This document shows positions 20,736 to 30,602 of a stretch of 64,000 nucleotides of DNA, in pieces. This stretch comes from Eublepharis macularius. Its lineage: Eukaryota; Chordata; Lepidosauria; Squamata; Eublepharidae. How positions within the stretch are numbered: the first letter of the stretch is position 1; every line of letters starts with the position of its first letter. The notes beneath the pieces are model-generated. The model ran no database searches and had not been told where the DNA came from. It saw only the letters and a program-made list of their open reading frames with translations. The stretch covers positions 17,990,001-18,054,000 of the forward strand of contig NC_072805.1 of assembly GCF_028583425.1 (NCBI RefSeq). Reading direction: 5' to 3'. The position numbers and the translations under genes were made by a program.

Positions 20736-21661
20736 TCCTACTATATAAAAGGCTAAATGTGTTCCAGACAACTCACTTCCTACCCTGATGCACCTCCAGA
20801 GGGCGCTGTTGTGGAAGGAAGCCAAGATGAGGCAATCAGACCTCCAGAAAGCATGCCACAGCAGGAAGCCCAAGCCAGGATCAGGCGCAGAGCAGGTGGC
20901 AATGCCCACCCCCTCTTCACCCAGCTGGGATCAGGAGCGGAGCAGGTGGCAATGCCTGCCCCTTTACCCGGCCGGGATCAGGAGCAGGTGGCAATGCCCA
21001 CCCCCTCTTCACCCAGTCGGAATCAGACGCAGAGCAGGAGGCAATGCCCACCCCTTCTTTACCCAGCTGGAATTAGGCGTGGAGCAGGTGGCAATGCCTG
21101 CCCCTTTACCCGGCCGGGATCAGGAGTTGAGCAGGTGGCAATGCCCACCCCCTCTTCACCCGGCTGGGATCAGGAGCGGAGAAGGTGGCAATGCTCATCC
21201 CCTTTATGCAGCCAGGATCAGAAACAGAGGATTAGGTAATGCCTACCCCCCCCTTCTCCTGGCCTGGATCAGGCGCGGAGCAGGAAGTAATGCCTGCCCT
21301 CCCTTCACCCAGCTGGGATCAGGAGTGGAGCAGGTGGCAATTCCCGCCCCCACCTTCACCTGGCCGGGATCAGGCATGGAGCAGGCAGCAATGCCCCTCC
21401 ACACTTCACCCAGTCGGAATCAGACGCAGAGCAGGAGGCAATGCCCACCCCTTCTTTACCCAGCTGGAATTAGGCGTGGAGCAGGTGGCAATGCCCACCT
21501 CCCCTTCACTTGACCGGGATCAGGCACAAAGGAGGCGGCCATGCCCGCACCCCTTGCCTTCATCTGGCCGGGATCAGTGATAGAGGAAAAAGGAATGCCC
21601 GCCTGCCCTCCCCTGTCTAGAGCCCGTTGTGTTTTTCCCCCACAATGAACTTTGTTGCTAG
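20736..21661 (+). mobile_element. Non-autonomous Helitron carrying a minisatellite
   Basis: The 5' end is TCCTACTATATAAAAGGCTA preceded by A. The 3' end is CTAG (21658-21661) followed by T. A stem-loop (CGTTGTG...CACAATG, at about 21625-21647) lies some 11 bases before CTAG. A|TC...CTRR|T borders with a subterminal hairpin are the hallmark of Helitrons, and the TATATAAAAGGCTA start is typical of animal Helitron families reported in lizards and bats. There is no target duplication and no Rep/helicase gene. Most of the interior is tandem repeats. Confidence 0.75.
20870..21590 (+). repeat. GC-rich minisatellite, about 57-60 bp unit, ~12 copies
   Basis: The repeated unit includes GGGATCAGG, CGCAGAGCAGGTGGCAATG and CCCACCCCCTCTTCACCC. 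Units vary in length and contain substitutions and short deletions. Length is not always a multiple of three and open frames occur in two registers, which argues against a coding repeat. The whole array lies inside the Helitron. Confidence 0.9.
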
Positions 21662-23340
21662 TAATAAAATATTAGGCGTTCTGAAAATATCGGGTACCAT
21701 TTTGAGATGGCGCCCTCTAACCATCTTTAAAATACCAAAAATGCCCTCCCCCAGCCTCTTAAAGAGCATTTTAGGTTTCCTTCCATTGGCTTTGTGCTTC
21801 GGGCTGTGCTCGGCTGGCTTCTTGCTTTGTGAGCCACTGGTTTTTTTTGGGTGGATGTTTCCAGGAGCAGCTAAGTTAGAGATCGAGGCTCAGAAGCCTT
21901 CTTCGTCCTGCTTCAAAAATGGCAGCTGGCCAAAAGCAACCACAGAGCCCCGTCCGAACAGAATGGAGTTAAGAGAACAAGGGCCATCATGGAGTAACTG
22001 GCACAGCTCTCTGGCTGCCTCTCTCAGATTCATTTTGTGCTGGTTTCTGCTCTCCGGGGGGAACCTGCTGCCTTATGATTTGCTGGAAACCGCTCTGATC
22101 TCCAGAGTCCTGGCTGCCCATCACCGCTGCCTTTCCCGCGCCTTCTCAAACGCTCTAATTCCAATCAGATTTGCTTTTACTATAAGTCCAGCCAACATAA
22201 CCTGAGAACTTACCAAGCTGAAAGCCACCTATCAGTCACCATTTTTGCAGCCTGAAGGACACAGCTGGGATATGGGCCAACGCAGTAGTCCCTGCCAACT
22301 TCAGGATCACACTAGTAACACACATTCCAAGCTTTATTAAATGAAAATAGGGAAAACCTGTCCTTATACCAAGGGTTACTGGCCAAAGCATCTCTACCTT
22401 CCCCTCCTGACCTCTGCATATTGCTGATGGTTCTGTCCCAGTAGACCCTAATGCAGTCCCCAGGGATGCCATAGGGCACACTGGTGTTTTTCCTGGCTGG
22501 ACTGCCAGTTGCTCCCCATGGCAAGCAACCTCTCACCCCCACCCACTGTCTCCAACTCCCTCTTGCTCTTGGGCAATTGAGTGGGAGGAGAAAACAGAGG
22601 GGTAATGTCACAGTTGGGGCAATGTTGCTTCTGGTTGCTGCAACGGTGATTCTCTAGAAATTCTCCCAGACTCTATGGTGAAACTTTCTGGAGGTTCCCA
22701 GCACAGGGCTGACAACCTTATTCCAGATGCCCCCCCTGCTTCTTCCCCAAAGTGTCTCTTCCCTAAAGCATAGAGCTCATGAAGCGATTCAGAAAAACCC
22801 AAGAGGCATCACCTTTGGCTCTGCAGGGAGTGCCGTTCAGATATAGCCGCCCCTATCATAGGAAGATGTTTAACTTTGGAACCTCCTGACATTTTGTGAT
22901 TCCCCCCACCCTCAGCAGCCATTTTTAGACATGCCTCCCTGTTGTGGTGGTGCCGATTAGCATTTCTCAAAACTCCAAAAGTGTCCACAGGCTCAACAAG
23001 GCTGGGAATCTTTGCTCTGTCCCATCACATGTGTGCCGTATTTTCCCCCCCTGCTCCTGTAGCCTGTCCTCCACTGATTCAGCCAGTCTGCTGTCCTGGG
23101 TGAGAATACACCTCTGCAACGACTGTGTTTGAAATGGTAGGCTACCCAGTGCGAAACGCCATAATGTTCATTGCTTATGCGCATGCACAAGAGACACGTA
23201 GAAGATGCAAGTCGTAGCCAGTTCATGTTGTTTGGATTATGCATGTACTAGTCCACCAGCATCTCAGACCCACATGCTCCCGTGGATATCAGACTGCTTA
23301 TGATACTTCAACACCAGGGCCAAGCAAGACTGGGTTAGTG
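21662..23340. other. Intergenic stretch, no gene recognised
   Basis: Mixed composition. The longest open frame (21627-22205, +) starts inside the Helitron end and has no recognisable domain. The region around 22640-22720 resembles the foldback family at 23955 only weakly. Confidence 0.4.
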
Positions 23341-23344
23341 AAAA

Positions 23345-23878
23345 CCCTATGAATAATAACAACAACATTCTATTTATATACCGCCCTTCAGGACAACTTA
23401 ACACCCACTCAGAGCGGTTTACAAAGTATGTCATTATTGTCCCCACAACCAGGGCTTTTTTTCAGCTGGAACGTGGTGGAACGGAGTTCCGGAACCTCTT
23501 GAAAATGGTCACATGGCTGGTGGCCCTGGCCCCTGATCTCCAGACAGGGGGGAGTTTAGATTGCCCTCCGTGCTGCTGGAGTGGCACGGAGGGCAATCGA
23601 AACTCCCCTCTGTCTGGAGATCAGGATGTGGGGCCACCAGCAATGTGACCATTTTCTCCGAGGGCAACCCACTGAGTTCCACCACCTCTTTTCCCAGAAA
23701 AAAAGCCCTGCCCACAACAATAACCCCCCTGTGAGGTGGGTGGGACTGAGAGAGCTCCTGGGAGCTGTGACTGACCCAAGGGTACCCAGCTGGCTTCAAG
23801 TGGATGAATGGGAAATCAAACCTGGTTCTCCAGATTAGAGTCCCACGCTCTTAACCACTACACCAAACTGGCTATTAG
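23345..23878 (-). mobile_element. tRNA-derived SINE, type 1, split by hAT
   Basis: Reverse copy. The tail (AACAACAACATTC, ACCGCCCTTCAGGACAACTT) lies at 23345-23449. The body and tRNA-like head (CCAGCTGGCTTCAAGTGG, AACCACTACACCAAACTGGC) lie at 23711-23878. The two parts are interrupted by a hAT-type element whose 8-bp target duplication CCCACAAC is part of the SINE. Confidence 0.9.
23450..23710. mobile_element. hAT-type MITE, type B, in SINE
   Basis: Ends CAGGGCTTTTTTTC and AGAAAAAAAGCCCTG. Perfect 8-bp flanks CCCACAAC at 23442-23449 and 23711-23718. The centre is itself an inverted repeat around GCCCTCCGTGC (GGGGAGTTTAGATTG against CAATCGAAACTCCCC). Same family as 55641-56012, 58522-58830 and the end fragment at 61806. 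Confidence 0.9.
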
Positions 23879-23954
23879 GTGAGAAATGTGCTCTGCTCTC
23901 TCCAGGTCAGTCTCCCACCAGGAAATTGGAGGCTGTGAGATCACAGTGTCCCAG

Positions 23955-24165
23955 AGGCAGGGTTGCCAACCTACAGGTGGAGCCTGGAGATGAGTTGTAA
24001 TTTCAGGAGATCTGGAATTACAACTGATCTCAAGGCTACGGGAAGAAAATGGCTGCTTCAGAGGGTGGACTGTATGGCATTATACCCCCTAGGAATAACC
24101 CCCAAGCTCCACCACCAAATCTCCAGGAATTTCTCCATCCAGAGCTGGCAATTCTACCTGGAGGA
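23955..24165 (+). mobile_element. Foldback repeat with GGTTGCCAAC ends
   Basis: Begins AGGGTTGCCAACCTACAGG and ends with GAGCTGGCAATTC. Internal blocks are AATTTCAGGAGATCTGG, AATTACAACTGATCTC, a central ATGGCATTATA, and CAAATCTCCAGGAATTTC. The inverted ends mark a DNA element. Relatives lie at 27066, 57490 and 60110. No coding content. Confidence 0.65.
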
Positions 24166-24499
24166 CACTCTCTGCTTGAAGAAATGTAGCCAAGAGATGC
24201 AATGAGAAAGACACACTTGCATAAGGAAAGCTATGTACTGCTGACTTCCCCAAGTGCCTTTCCACCAGGAAATGAGAGAGCACTACAGATTCCCTTGCAA
24301 CATTACTGAGGCTTCTGTGACAATTTCCCACTTCCTGATCAGAGAAAGATGGTGGAGCGAGCAAGGCAAAGACTCTTTGGCTCCTGTTAGTTCATCCTCT
24401 TTATACTGCACAACACTCCACAAAGCAGTTAATGGTGCACCAGTTTCTCTTCCGTGATTCCAGCAAGTTACCTGTTAGTATCAAGTATGCTTTCGAGAG

Positions 24500-25260
24500 A
24501 GCTTGTGGAGTAATGGATAGTGTCAGACTAGGATCTAGGAAACTCAGGTTCGAATCTCCACTCAGCCATGGAAGCTTGGTGGGTAAACTGGGGCCAGTTG
24601 CACACGCACACTCAGAGCCAAAACAGACGAGACGCCTGACACGTGGAAGATACACGTCAATTTCCTGCAAGTGTAGTGAGAAAGAACCTCTGCCAGGGAG
24701 AAGAATCCCTCTTCTCCTTTGCAAAGGTTCTCTCTCTAGACATCTCGTCTAGTCTGTGCTCCATCTTGCTGCCGCCAGCTCCCCTTGCTCCCCTAAAAGC
24801 ACTCTGCAGCCAGAGGGAGCCGAGCACGCTGGCAGTGGCAAGAGGGAGCCAATTGCACTGGCAGCAGTCAGAAGGAGTTGGCAGCGGTGATCGGCTTCTT
24901 GTCCCTCTCACTGCCACCAGCACGCTCAGCTCCCTCTGGCTGCAGAATGCTTTTAGGGGGGAGCATGGGAAGCTGGAGACAGTAAGAGGGAGCTGAGCAG
25001 ACTAGACAAGATGCCTAGAGAAAGAACCTCTGCCAGAGAGAAGAGGGAGAGAATCTCACTACACTTCCCGTGGAACCTTGTGGGAAAACGACATGTGTTC
25101 TCCATGCATCCGGCATCTTGTCTGTTTTGGCTCTCAGCCTAACCTTCCTCACAGGGTTGCTGTGAGGATAAAATGGAGAAGAGGAAGATGTGGTAAGTCA
25201 CTTTGGGTCCCTATTAGGGAGAAAGACAGGGTACAAAAGAAGTAAATAAACAAGTGAATA
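24500..25260 (+). mobile_element. tRNA-derived SINE, type 2, split by foldback element
   Basis: The head AGCTTGTGGAGTAATGGATA with CAGGTTCGAATCTCC (B box) ends at CTCAG (24615). The body resumes at 25133 with CTCAGCCTAACCTTCCTCAC, GTTGCTGTGAGGATAAAATG and TTTGGGTCCC. The same family is intact at 56530-56760, giving the empty site. Confidence 0.85.
24616..25132. mobile_element. Foldback DNA element (CTNAG family), copy E
   Basis: Ends AGCCAAAACAGACGAGACGC and CATCTTGTCTGTTTTGGCT are inverted. The 5-bp flanks CTCAG are identical on both sides (24611-24615 and 25133-25137). Inside, AGAAAGAACCTCTGCCAG occurs near both ends, and a central inverted region of GGGAGC and GCTCCC motifs surrounds 24780-24960. 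TIR sequence differs from copies A-D after AGCCAA, so this is a sub-family. Confidence 0.75.
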
Positions 25261-25639
25261 ATGACAGTATTTTAGCAGTGATGAATCAGTGAGTAAAATG
25301 GGGGCAAACTTGTTGCCCACAATGGTTCACACGGAATCTTCGTGGACAGCCACTCAAGTTCAGTGGCAGAGAGTGAAAGTACGTGGGTCCACAGCTCTGC
25401 CTGGCTTTCTTGCTGCACTGTATGCAGTACACATGTAGCCCCCCTCTGGGAAAATATCACCCCCACGGTGCTATTTTAGGTTGGGAAATAACACAGGGGT
25501 GGAAGCTGAAGACCCTCCTCTCCCATGCCATGGACCCAGTGCAGATTGGGCCCCCAAGACACTTCAGAATGGAGTTCCCACGTGGAACAACAGCAGTTTA
25601 ACTGCCAGTCCCAGTGGCAGTTGTGTGTTAAATATCACT

Positions 25640-25876
25640 TCCTAGTTTGGGCCCTGGGTGCTCTGAACTCCAAAGAACACAGGAAAGGGCCTTGTGGGGA
25701 GTCAGACCATTGGCCCACCAACATCAGCCTTGTCTCCTCAGCCTGGCCGTGTGTCTCCTGGGTCTCAGGCTGAGGTCTTTCTCTTCACCGGCTACTGGAG
25801 CCTTTCATCTGAAGATGGCGGAGATTGAACGAGACCTTCTGTGTGCCAAGAGGATGCTCTACCACCTTGACATAGG
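25640..25876 (+). repeat. Old repeat fragment (CR1/SINE-like 3' region)
   Basis: Contains GAGTCAGACCATTGGCCCAC, GGTCTCAGGCTGAGGTCTTT and GATTGAACGAGACCTTCTG followed by AGAGGATGCTCTACCAC. These blocks are a common dispersed sequence in reptile genomes. It is cut on the right by the palindrome at 25877. Class assignment is uncertain. Confidence 0.5.
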
Positions 25877-26021
25877 CTGATTCCGCACACCTTGGATAAT
25901 GCACTTTCAATGCACTTTATCAATCGTTTGAGGTGGATTTTTTGTTCCGCACACAAAAAAATCCGTTCCAAATGATCTATAAAGAGGATTGGAACTGCAT
26001 TATCCAACGTGTGCGGAATCA
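25877..26021. mobile_element. Small palindromic element with GATTCCGCAC ends
   Basis: Starts CTGATTCCGCACACCTTGGA and ends CCAACGTGTGCGGAATCA. The ends are inverted over at least 25 bp including TGGATAATGCA/TGCATTATCCA. Inner TTCCGCACACAAAAAAATCC repeats the end motif. Likely a non-autonomous DNA transposon. No clear target duplication. Confidence 0.6.
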
Positions 26022-26466
26022 CTCACTGAAGCACCTTCTTGACATAGGATCTTTTTTGAATGTTCCAAAAACATCTGCTCAAGACAAGGCTACTGAGAGC
26101 TGCTTCCGGAACCCGCCTCCTACCACCCAGACCTAACTCAAACATTAGATCAAGTCAAACATTAGATCAAGTCAAATCACATGACATGACCGAATGCCGG
26201 GGTGACCAGAATGTTGTTCCCCCGGTCCTTCTTCTTTCAACAGGCCTGACTGGAGCCAGGGCCTTTTTCTCATGGATGGGCAAACACAGTTTAAGCAAGA
26301 TTTGGCAATCCGTAATGACTCCTGTTATGTCTTCCCTCCTGACTCACTCCTGCACATTGCTCAGCCAGCAGCTACGTATTGATCAATGGATTAATAGTTT
26401 CCCAAATCTTCAGGGAGTTCAGATACACAAAGAAGGAACTTCTTGGTCCTGGCCAGTAACCATAAA

Positions 26467-26640
26467 TTGGTTGTTGTGGGTTTTCCGGGCTGTATTGCCG
26501 TGGTCTTGGCATTGTAGTTCCTGACGTTTCGCCAGCAGCTGTGGCTGGCATCTTCAGAGGTGTAGCACCAAGAGACAGAGATCTCTCAGTGTCACAGTGT
26601 GGAAAAGATGTTGGCAAGTCATTTGTATCTACTCAGGAGG
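26467..26640 (-). mobile_element. PLE-type terminal repeat fragment with hammerhead-like core
   Basis: On the - strand the order is CTCTGAAGATGCCAGCCACA, GCTGCTGGCGAAACGTCAGG, AACTACAATGCCAAGACCAC and then CAATACAGCCCGGAAAACCC. This sequence type is widely dispersed in vertebrates. The hammerhead-like core is listed separately. Confidence 0.55.
26521..26560 (-). ncRNA. Hammerhead-like motif, reverse strand
   Basis: Minus-strand CTGAAGA (26551-26557 on +) is followed by one base, then a perfect 6-bp stem GCCAGC/GCTGGC and GAAAC (26526-26530), next to GTC. C-U-G-A-N-G-A, stem II and GAAA are the conserved hammerhead core. The extra base between CUGAAGA and stem II, and the absence of a loop between GAAAC and GUC, depart from the canonical form. 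Self-cleavage is therefore unproven and might require a dimer. Confidence 0.45.
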
Positions 26641-27065
26641 GGTGGGGTTGAGCTGAGTCATCCTGTAAGAGTTTCCCAGGGTGTGGAATGCTAATGGCGG
26701 GAGGCTTCACTGTATCCTGAGGAGGTTCTTTTGCATATGGATTGGGGCTTGATGTGCTAATCTTCTCTGCAGGGCTACCTCCATGTGGAGCAGCAGAAAT
26801 GGGGAAATGCCTCTCTTCCACACTGTTTTTGCAAGGGGTAAAAAGCTTGGGCGTAAGGCAGGAGCTTTCCGTCCCCCAAAGGCAGCTTTCTGAGCCCATT
26901 TGCACACCTCAGGAAGCCAATTCCTGAGGTGATGTGTGTCAGCGCAGTGCATGGGATAGTTCTGTGGAGAACTCATAAAAGAACTGTGTAGGGAGACCCT
27001 CAGCCGCAACTTTTTACAGGGTCCCTCTGGCTTGTTGGCTTTTCAGCTTTTAGCTATGGGGGTGG

Positions 27066-27220
27066 GGTAGCAAACTCTGACTTGAGAAATTCCTGAAGAT
27101 TTGGAGGCGGTGCCTGGAGTGGGTGGAGTTTAGCATGCTCAGTGGCAATATGATGCCATGGAGCCCACCCTCAGAATCTGTCAATATCTCCAGAGGAAGA
27201 TATTGCAGAGATATGCCTTA
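27066..27220 (+). mobile_element. Partial foldback repeat (GTTGCCAAC family)
   Basis: Contains AGCAAACTCTGACTTGAG, AAATTCCTGAAGATTTGGAG, GGTGGAGTTTAGCATGCTCA, ATGATGCCATGGAGCCC and CAATATCTCCAGAGGAA. The block order matches the family at 57490-57700. The right end is missing. Confidence 0.5.
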
Positions 27221-27310
27221 TGTCTTTATATACATATAAACATACATGCATACACACATATCTTTTGCAAACGTTCCAGAAACATCTGCTCAAGACAAGG
27301 CTTCTGAGAA

Positions 27311-28035
27311 ATATATATGCAAAAGCTATTGAGAGCTATATAGATACAAAGATATTAACGTGCTGATTTTAAAGAACATGGAAAAAGCCCCAGTGGCCTG
27401 GGGGCGGCAATGGCCACAGACAAGGTCAGGGAAACTGCAGGGAAAACGGCCACATGGAAGCCCTGATGGCTCTATAATTATTGAGCTCTATCAGCAGCCA
27501 AAGCAGTGACACAGAAACCACACATAAGCCTGGCCTCCCTGTGAAAACCACCAAGATTTCTTAAGAAGCTGCTGTAGCTAGACAAGCATGCAGGTGTACA
27601 GAACAAGCAATATACTCGCACAACAGCAGAACAATGGGAAACAATGCCACATGACTAGACATTGTGCGCCGCTGCCATTACTTGGTGATCTGATCCATCC
27701 GGGCAGTCAAACATTTACAGCTTATTAAACTGGGTGCAATTCATTTCCCAATGTAAAATACAAACGACTGGTGATCTACAATGGAGATAACAGAACACTA
27801 GTAAATCATTATTGCTTAGGGCCAACCTACACAAGAAATGCAAATGGACGTAAAGCTATCCCGATATCCCCTCTCTTTTTACAGAAAAATACAGAAAGAA
27901 GGGGTTGCCTAAAGAAGCAATCCAAAACAGGTCCACTCAGAAGGAAGTCCTCCGTTATTTGATGGGTCTTACTCTACAGAAATCCAAGTCTGTAGTAGCA
28001 AAATACTAAAGAGATCTGACAAAGAGAGCTGTGGC
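27311..28035. other. Intergenic stretch, no gene recognised
   Basis: AT-rich at 27215-27360, otherwise unremarkable. No coding region or repeat boundary recognised. Confidence 0.4.
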
Positions 28036-28039
28036 TCTT

Positions 28040-28092
28040 TATGCTACAATAAAGTTGGTTAGTCTTAAAGGTGCTACTGGACTGTTTACTAT
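28040..28092 (+). mobile_element. PLE terminal repeat, 3' fragment
   Basis: ATGCTACAATAAAGTTGGTT and AGTCTTAAAGGTGCTACTGG match the arms of the inverted pair at 39441-39608. The hammerhead-like part is missing in this copy. Confidence 0.65.
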
Positions 28093-28099
28093 TTTACTG

Positions 28100-28690
28100 T
28101 ACAGAAACTGTTCTTAGGATTGCAGCCTAAATTTCCCATGCCGCCACTATGACAGGGCTATCCTAAGGAGGTCTACTCAGAATTAGAGATGGGCACAAAC
28201 CGGGGGGGGAAATGAACCGTGCAGTTCATGGTTTGTCACATTTCACAAACCACGAACTTTCATGAACCTGCCCCGGTTCGCGAACTGGTTCATTTTGGTT
28301 CATGAAAATGTGACTTCTGGGCCAGCAAATCACCACTTCCGAGTCAGCAGAAGGTCTGCAGGAAGTCCATCCCCTGTTGCCTAGGAAACTGATTGATCGG
28401 CACCAGGCTGTCTGCAGTGACGAACCAAAAAACGAACCAAACAAACCAGCCTAAAGTTTGTGGTGGTTCATCAGAAATGGGCTCTGATGAACCGCTGGTT
28501 TGCGAACCATGAACCAGCCTGGTTCGTGCTGAATTTTGGTTCGTATTTTGGTTCGTGCCCATCTCTACTCAGAATCCTACTGCAGTCTGCTCAATGGGGC
28601 TTACTCCCAGGAACGTTGCCTTACAATACCATCCTAAGAACTCTTTAGTAAGCTTATCTCCGAGTACACCTGCTTAGGATTGCTCCCCAA
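28100..28690. mobile_element. TTAGGATTGC-type repeat split by hAT
   Basis: TTCTTAGGATTGCAGCCTAA at 28109 and GCTATCCTAAGGAGGTCTAC precede the hAT element. CTCAGAATCCTACTGCAGTC, GGGGCTTACTCCCAGGAACG and CTGCTTAGGATTGCTCCCC follow it. Similar motifs form the palindromes at 56192 and 62438 and the stretch at 57705-57795. Confidence 0.5.
28184..28567. mobile_element. Non-autonomous hAT element, type A
   Basis: TIRs TAGAGATGGGCAC and GTGCCCATCTCTA. Perfect 8-bp target duplication CTCAGAAT at 28176-28183 and 28568-28575. Inside are many AACCA/TGGTT-rich motifs (GGTTCGCGAACTGG, GAACCATGAACCAG), different from the GTTCG-rich interior of the 9.2-kb copy. It is thus a second sub-family with the same ends. 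384 bp, non-coding. Confidence 0.9.
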
Positions 28691-28837
28691 AGGTGCTCCC
28701 CAGACAGTCTGCCCTCCCCATGTGTCTAAAACCACGCAGGAAAAAAGGGAAGAAGCAATATGCAATGAGGTTATTTATATACTGCCTCTCAATTAAGTAT
28801 CCCTCCTGCCCCTGTCCAATTTTGTCAGATTTTAGAA

Positions 28838-28985
28838 GATAAGCTGGATTGGTACTTGGATGGGAGACCACTAAGGAAGTCCAGGGTCACTACGCAGAGG
28901 CAGGCAATGGGAACCCCTCTCTTCCCTTGAGGGGTTGCCATAAATCAGCTGTGACTTGAGGGTACTTTGCATACACAAGATAGTT
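28838..28985 (+). mobile_element. 5S-rRNA-derived SINE, 5'-truncated
   Basis: GGATTGGTACTTGGATGGGA followed by GACCAC matches the 3' half of 5S rRNA. GGGGTTGCCATAAATCAGCT and GTGACTTGAG...ACTTTGCATACACA form the Bov-B-like tail. This fits the 5S-Sauria type SINE described from lizards. Confidence 0.8.
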
Positions 28986-29119
28986 TACAAACAGTAAAAT
29001 CAATAAAATGCAATAGAACACAGTAATATATCAGAAAATCAATAGAATACAATTTCCACAACTGCCAGTCCCAACCACCCCATTTTTTATAGATCAAAAC
29101 CCAAAGGCCCTCCAGAAGG

Positions 29120-29378
29120 CCTCCAGAGCCAGTTTGGTGCAGTGATTAAGAGCGTGGGACTCTAATCTAGAGAGCCATGTTTGATTCCTCGCTCCTCCAC
29201 TTGAAGCCAGCTGGGTGACCTTGGGCTTGTCACCGCTCTCTTGAGCTCTCTCAGCCCCACCCACCTCACAGGGTGTTTTGTTGTGGGGATAATAATATCC
29301 TTTGTGAACCGCTCTGAGTGGGTGTTAAGTTGTCCTGAAGGACAGTATATAAATTGAATGTTGTTGTTGTTGTTGTTA
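29120..29378 (+). mobile_element. tRNA-derived SINE, type 1, complete
   Basis: CAGAGCCAGTTTGGTGCAGT head, GTTTGATTCCTCGCTCC B-box region, CCCACCCACCTCACAGGG body, and a tail AGTATATAAATTGAATG followed by five GTT units. The ends are intact. Confidence 0.9.
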
Positions 29379-29790
29379 TAAAAAGCAGGTGTTCAAACCC
29401 GTACAGAAAATTTTAGGTGCACACATTCAGCTTTTTCACTCAGTCTCACCCAATTTCCACCTTACTGCTGCTCCTGTCCTCTAGGCTTTGAACCATGCAA
29501 GTACGATTCTCAGCATAGCTTTTGGGGAATGGTAAAAAGGGACCCCTCTTTCCTCTCTTCACCAGCAAAACAATTGGTTGAATCAACCTGGTAGGCAGGG
29601 AAAGAATTAAGTTCCTCTTTTGAAATCAATTTTCCCAGAGTGAAAAGGTACAACAATACAGCTTAGAAGTCAAAGCGATCACTAGCCCCCATGGCCACAC
29701 ACTGAATAAGCCATTGCGGTAAGCAAGGTGAGGGTATTGCTTGCCCAGAGCTCAGGGATACATAGCCATTAACCTTGAACCATTCAAATA

Positions 29791-29905
29791 ATCTCAGCCG
29801 TACATGCAATATCTCAGCCGTACATGCAATATCTCAGCCGTACATGCAATATCTCAGCCGTACATGCAATATCTCAGCCATACATGCATTATCTCAGCTG
29901 TGCAA
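29791..29905 (+). repeat. 20-bp tandem repeat, five to six copies
   Basis: Unit ATCTCAGCCGTACATGCAAT starts at 29791, 29811, 29831, 29851 and 29871, with a decayed sixth at 29891. The first four units are identical and later ones carry single changes. Spacing is exactly 20 bp with no spacers. Confidence 0.97.
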
Positions 29906-30597
29906 TAATATCTCCGCAAATTTTAGGTGAGGAAACCCAGATGCGAGAATTCCAAAACACACAAGCATCCCTGCTGATGTTTCGCAGGTGAAAATAAAGA
30001 CATGTTTGTAAAAACCTCAATTCTCATGTCAAGGATCACCGTACCAGCCCCACCTGACTATTAAGGTGTGACTTCCTTTTCTGTACCTGGCAATTGCCTC
30101 TTTGTTGCTGGTTTGAAAGCCAGGAGAGCGAATCTCTCCAAAATGCTCAAGGCCACACTTCAGGATGTCTCTTAGGGAGAGATTTCCTTGGAACTAGGAC
30201 AGTCCCGGAGAGATCTTCTTCATCTGTAAATCTACTGGAGCCAAGAAGCGAGGCAACCCTGAATTAACCCCGGGCTCTGCAGCCTTTTACAATTATAGAA
30301 CCAAACAAAATCCAGGGCAGGCCAGCAATAAAGAGCGGGTATAAGAAAGCCCATTTGCATGCCACAGAATATACATTATTGACTGACATGCTGATTAATA
30401 ATCCTTAACGCTGCTGCTTCCCAAATGCTGGTTGTGGCCAACCCTTTTTTTATGAAGCAGCACACACGAGGTCTTACAAGAAGTCATTAATAGACACAGG
30501 AGCAGTCTGTGCAATTGTTTGAACACACTGACACAGTTCGCACTTGGGTTACTGGCAAGTGTTCACCTCTTACCATTCCCGGTTCTGTGAAGTGTAT
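29906..30597. other. Intergenic stretch, no gene recognised
   Basis: No motif-bearing open frame or complete repeat was recognised. Confidence 0.4.
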
Positions 30598-30602
30598 ATA
30601 AG

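Larger units (their letters stand above)
26058..27310. repeat. Pair of 40-bp direct repeats 1.2 kb apart
   Basis: TGTTCCAAAAACATCTGCTC plus AAGACAAGGCTACTGAGA at 26058-26096 recurs as CGTTCCAGAAACATCTGCTC plus AAGACAAGGCTTCTGAGA at 27272-27309. Between them lie a PLE-type fragment (26467-26640), other sequence and a foldback fragment. They could mark a segmental duplication or two remnants of one repeat. Confidence 0.6.

Noticed and set aside
20757-21580. Three long overlapping open frames suggesting a repeat protein
   Set aside because: They come from the GC-rich minisatellite inside the Helitron. Unit length is not consistently a multiple of three and several frames are open at once.
21627-22205. 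192-codon frame after the Helitron
   Set aside because: Starts within the Helitron end, has no domain or signal of coding constraint, and no neighbouring exon was found.
29791-29905. Possible CRISPR-like array
   Set aside because: Repeats are contiguous 20-mers with no spacers, and the genome is a vertebrate.
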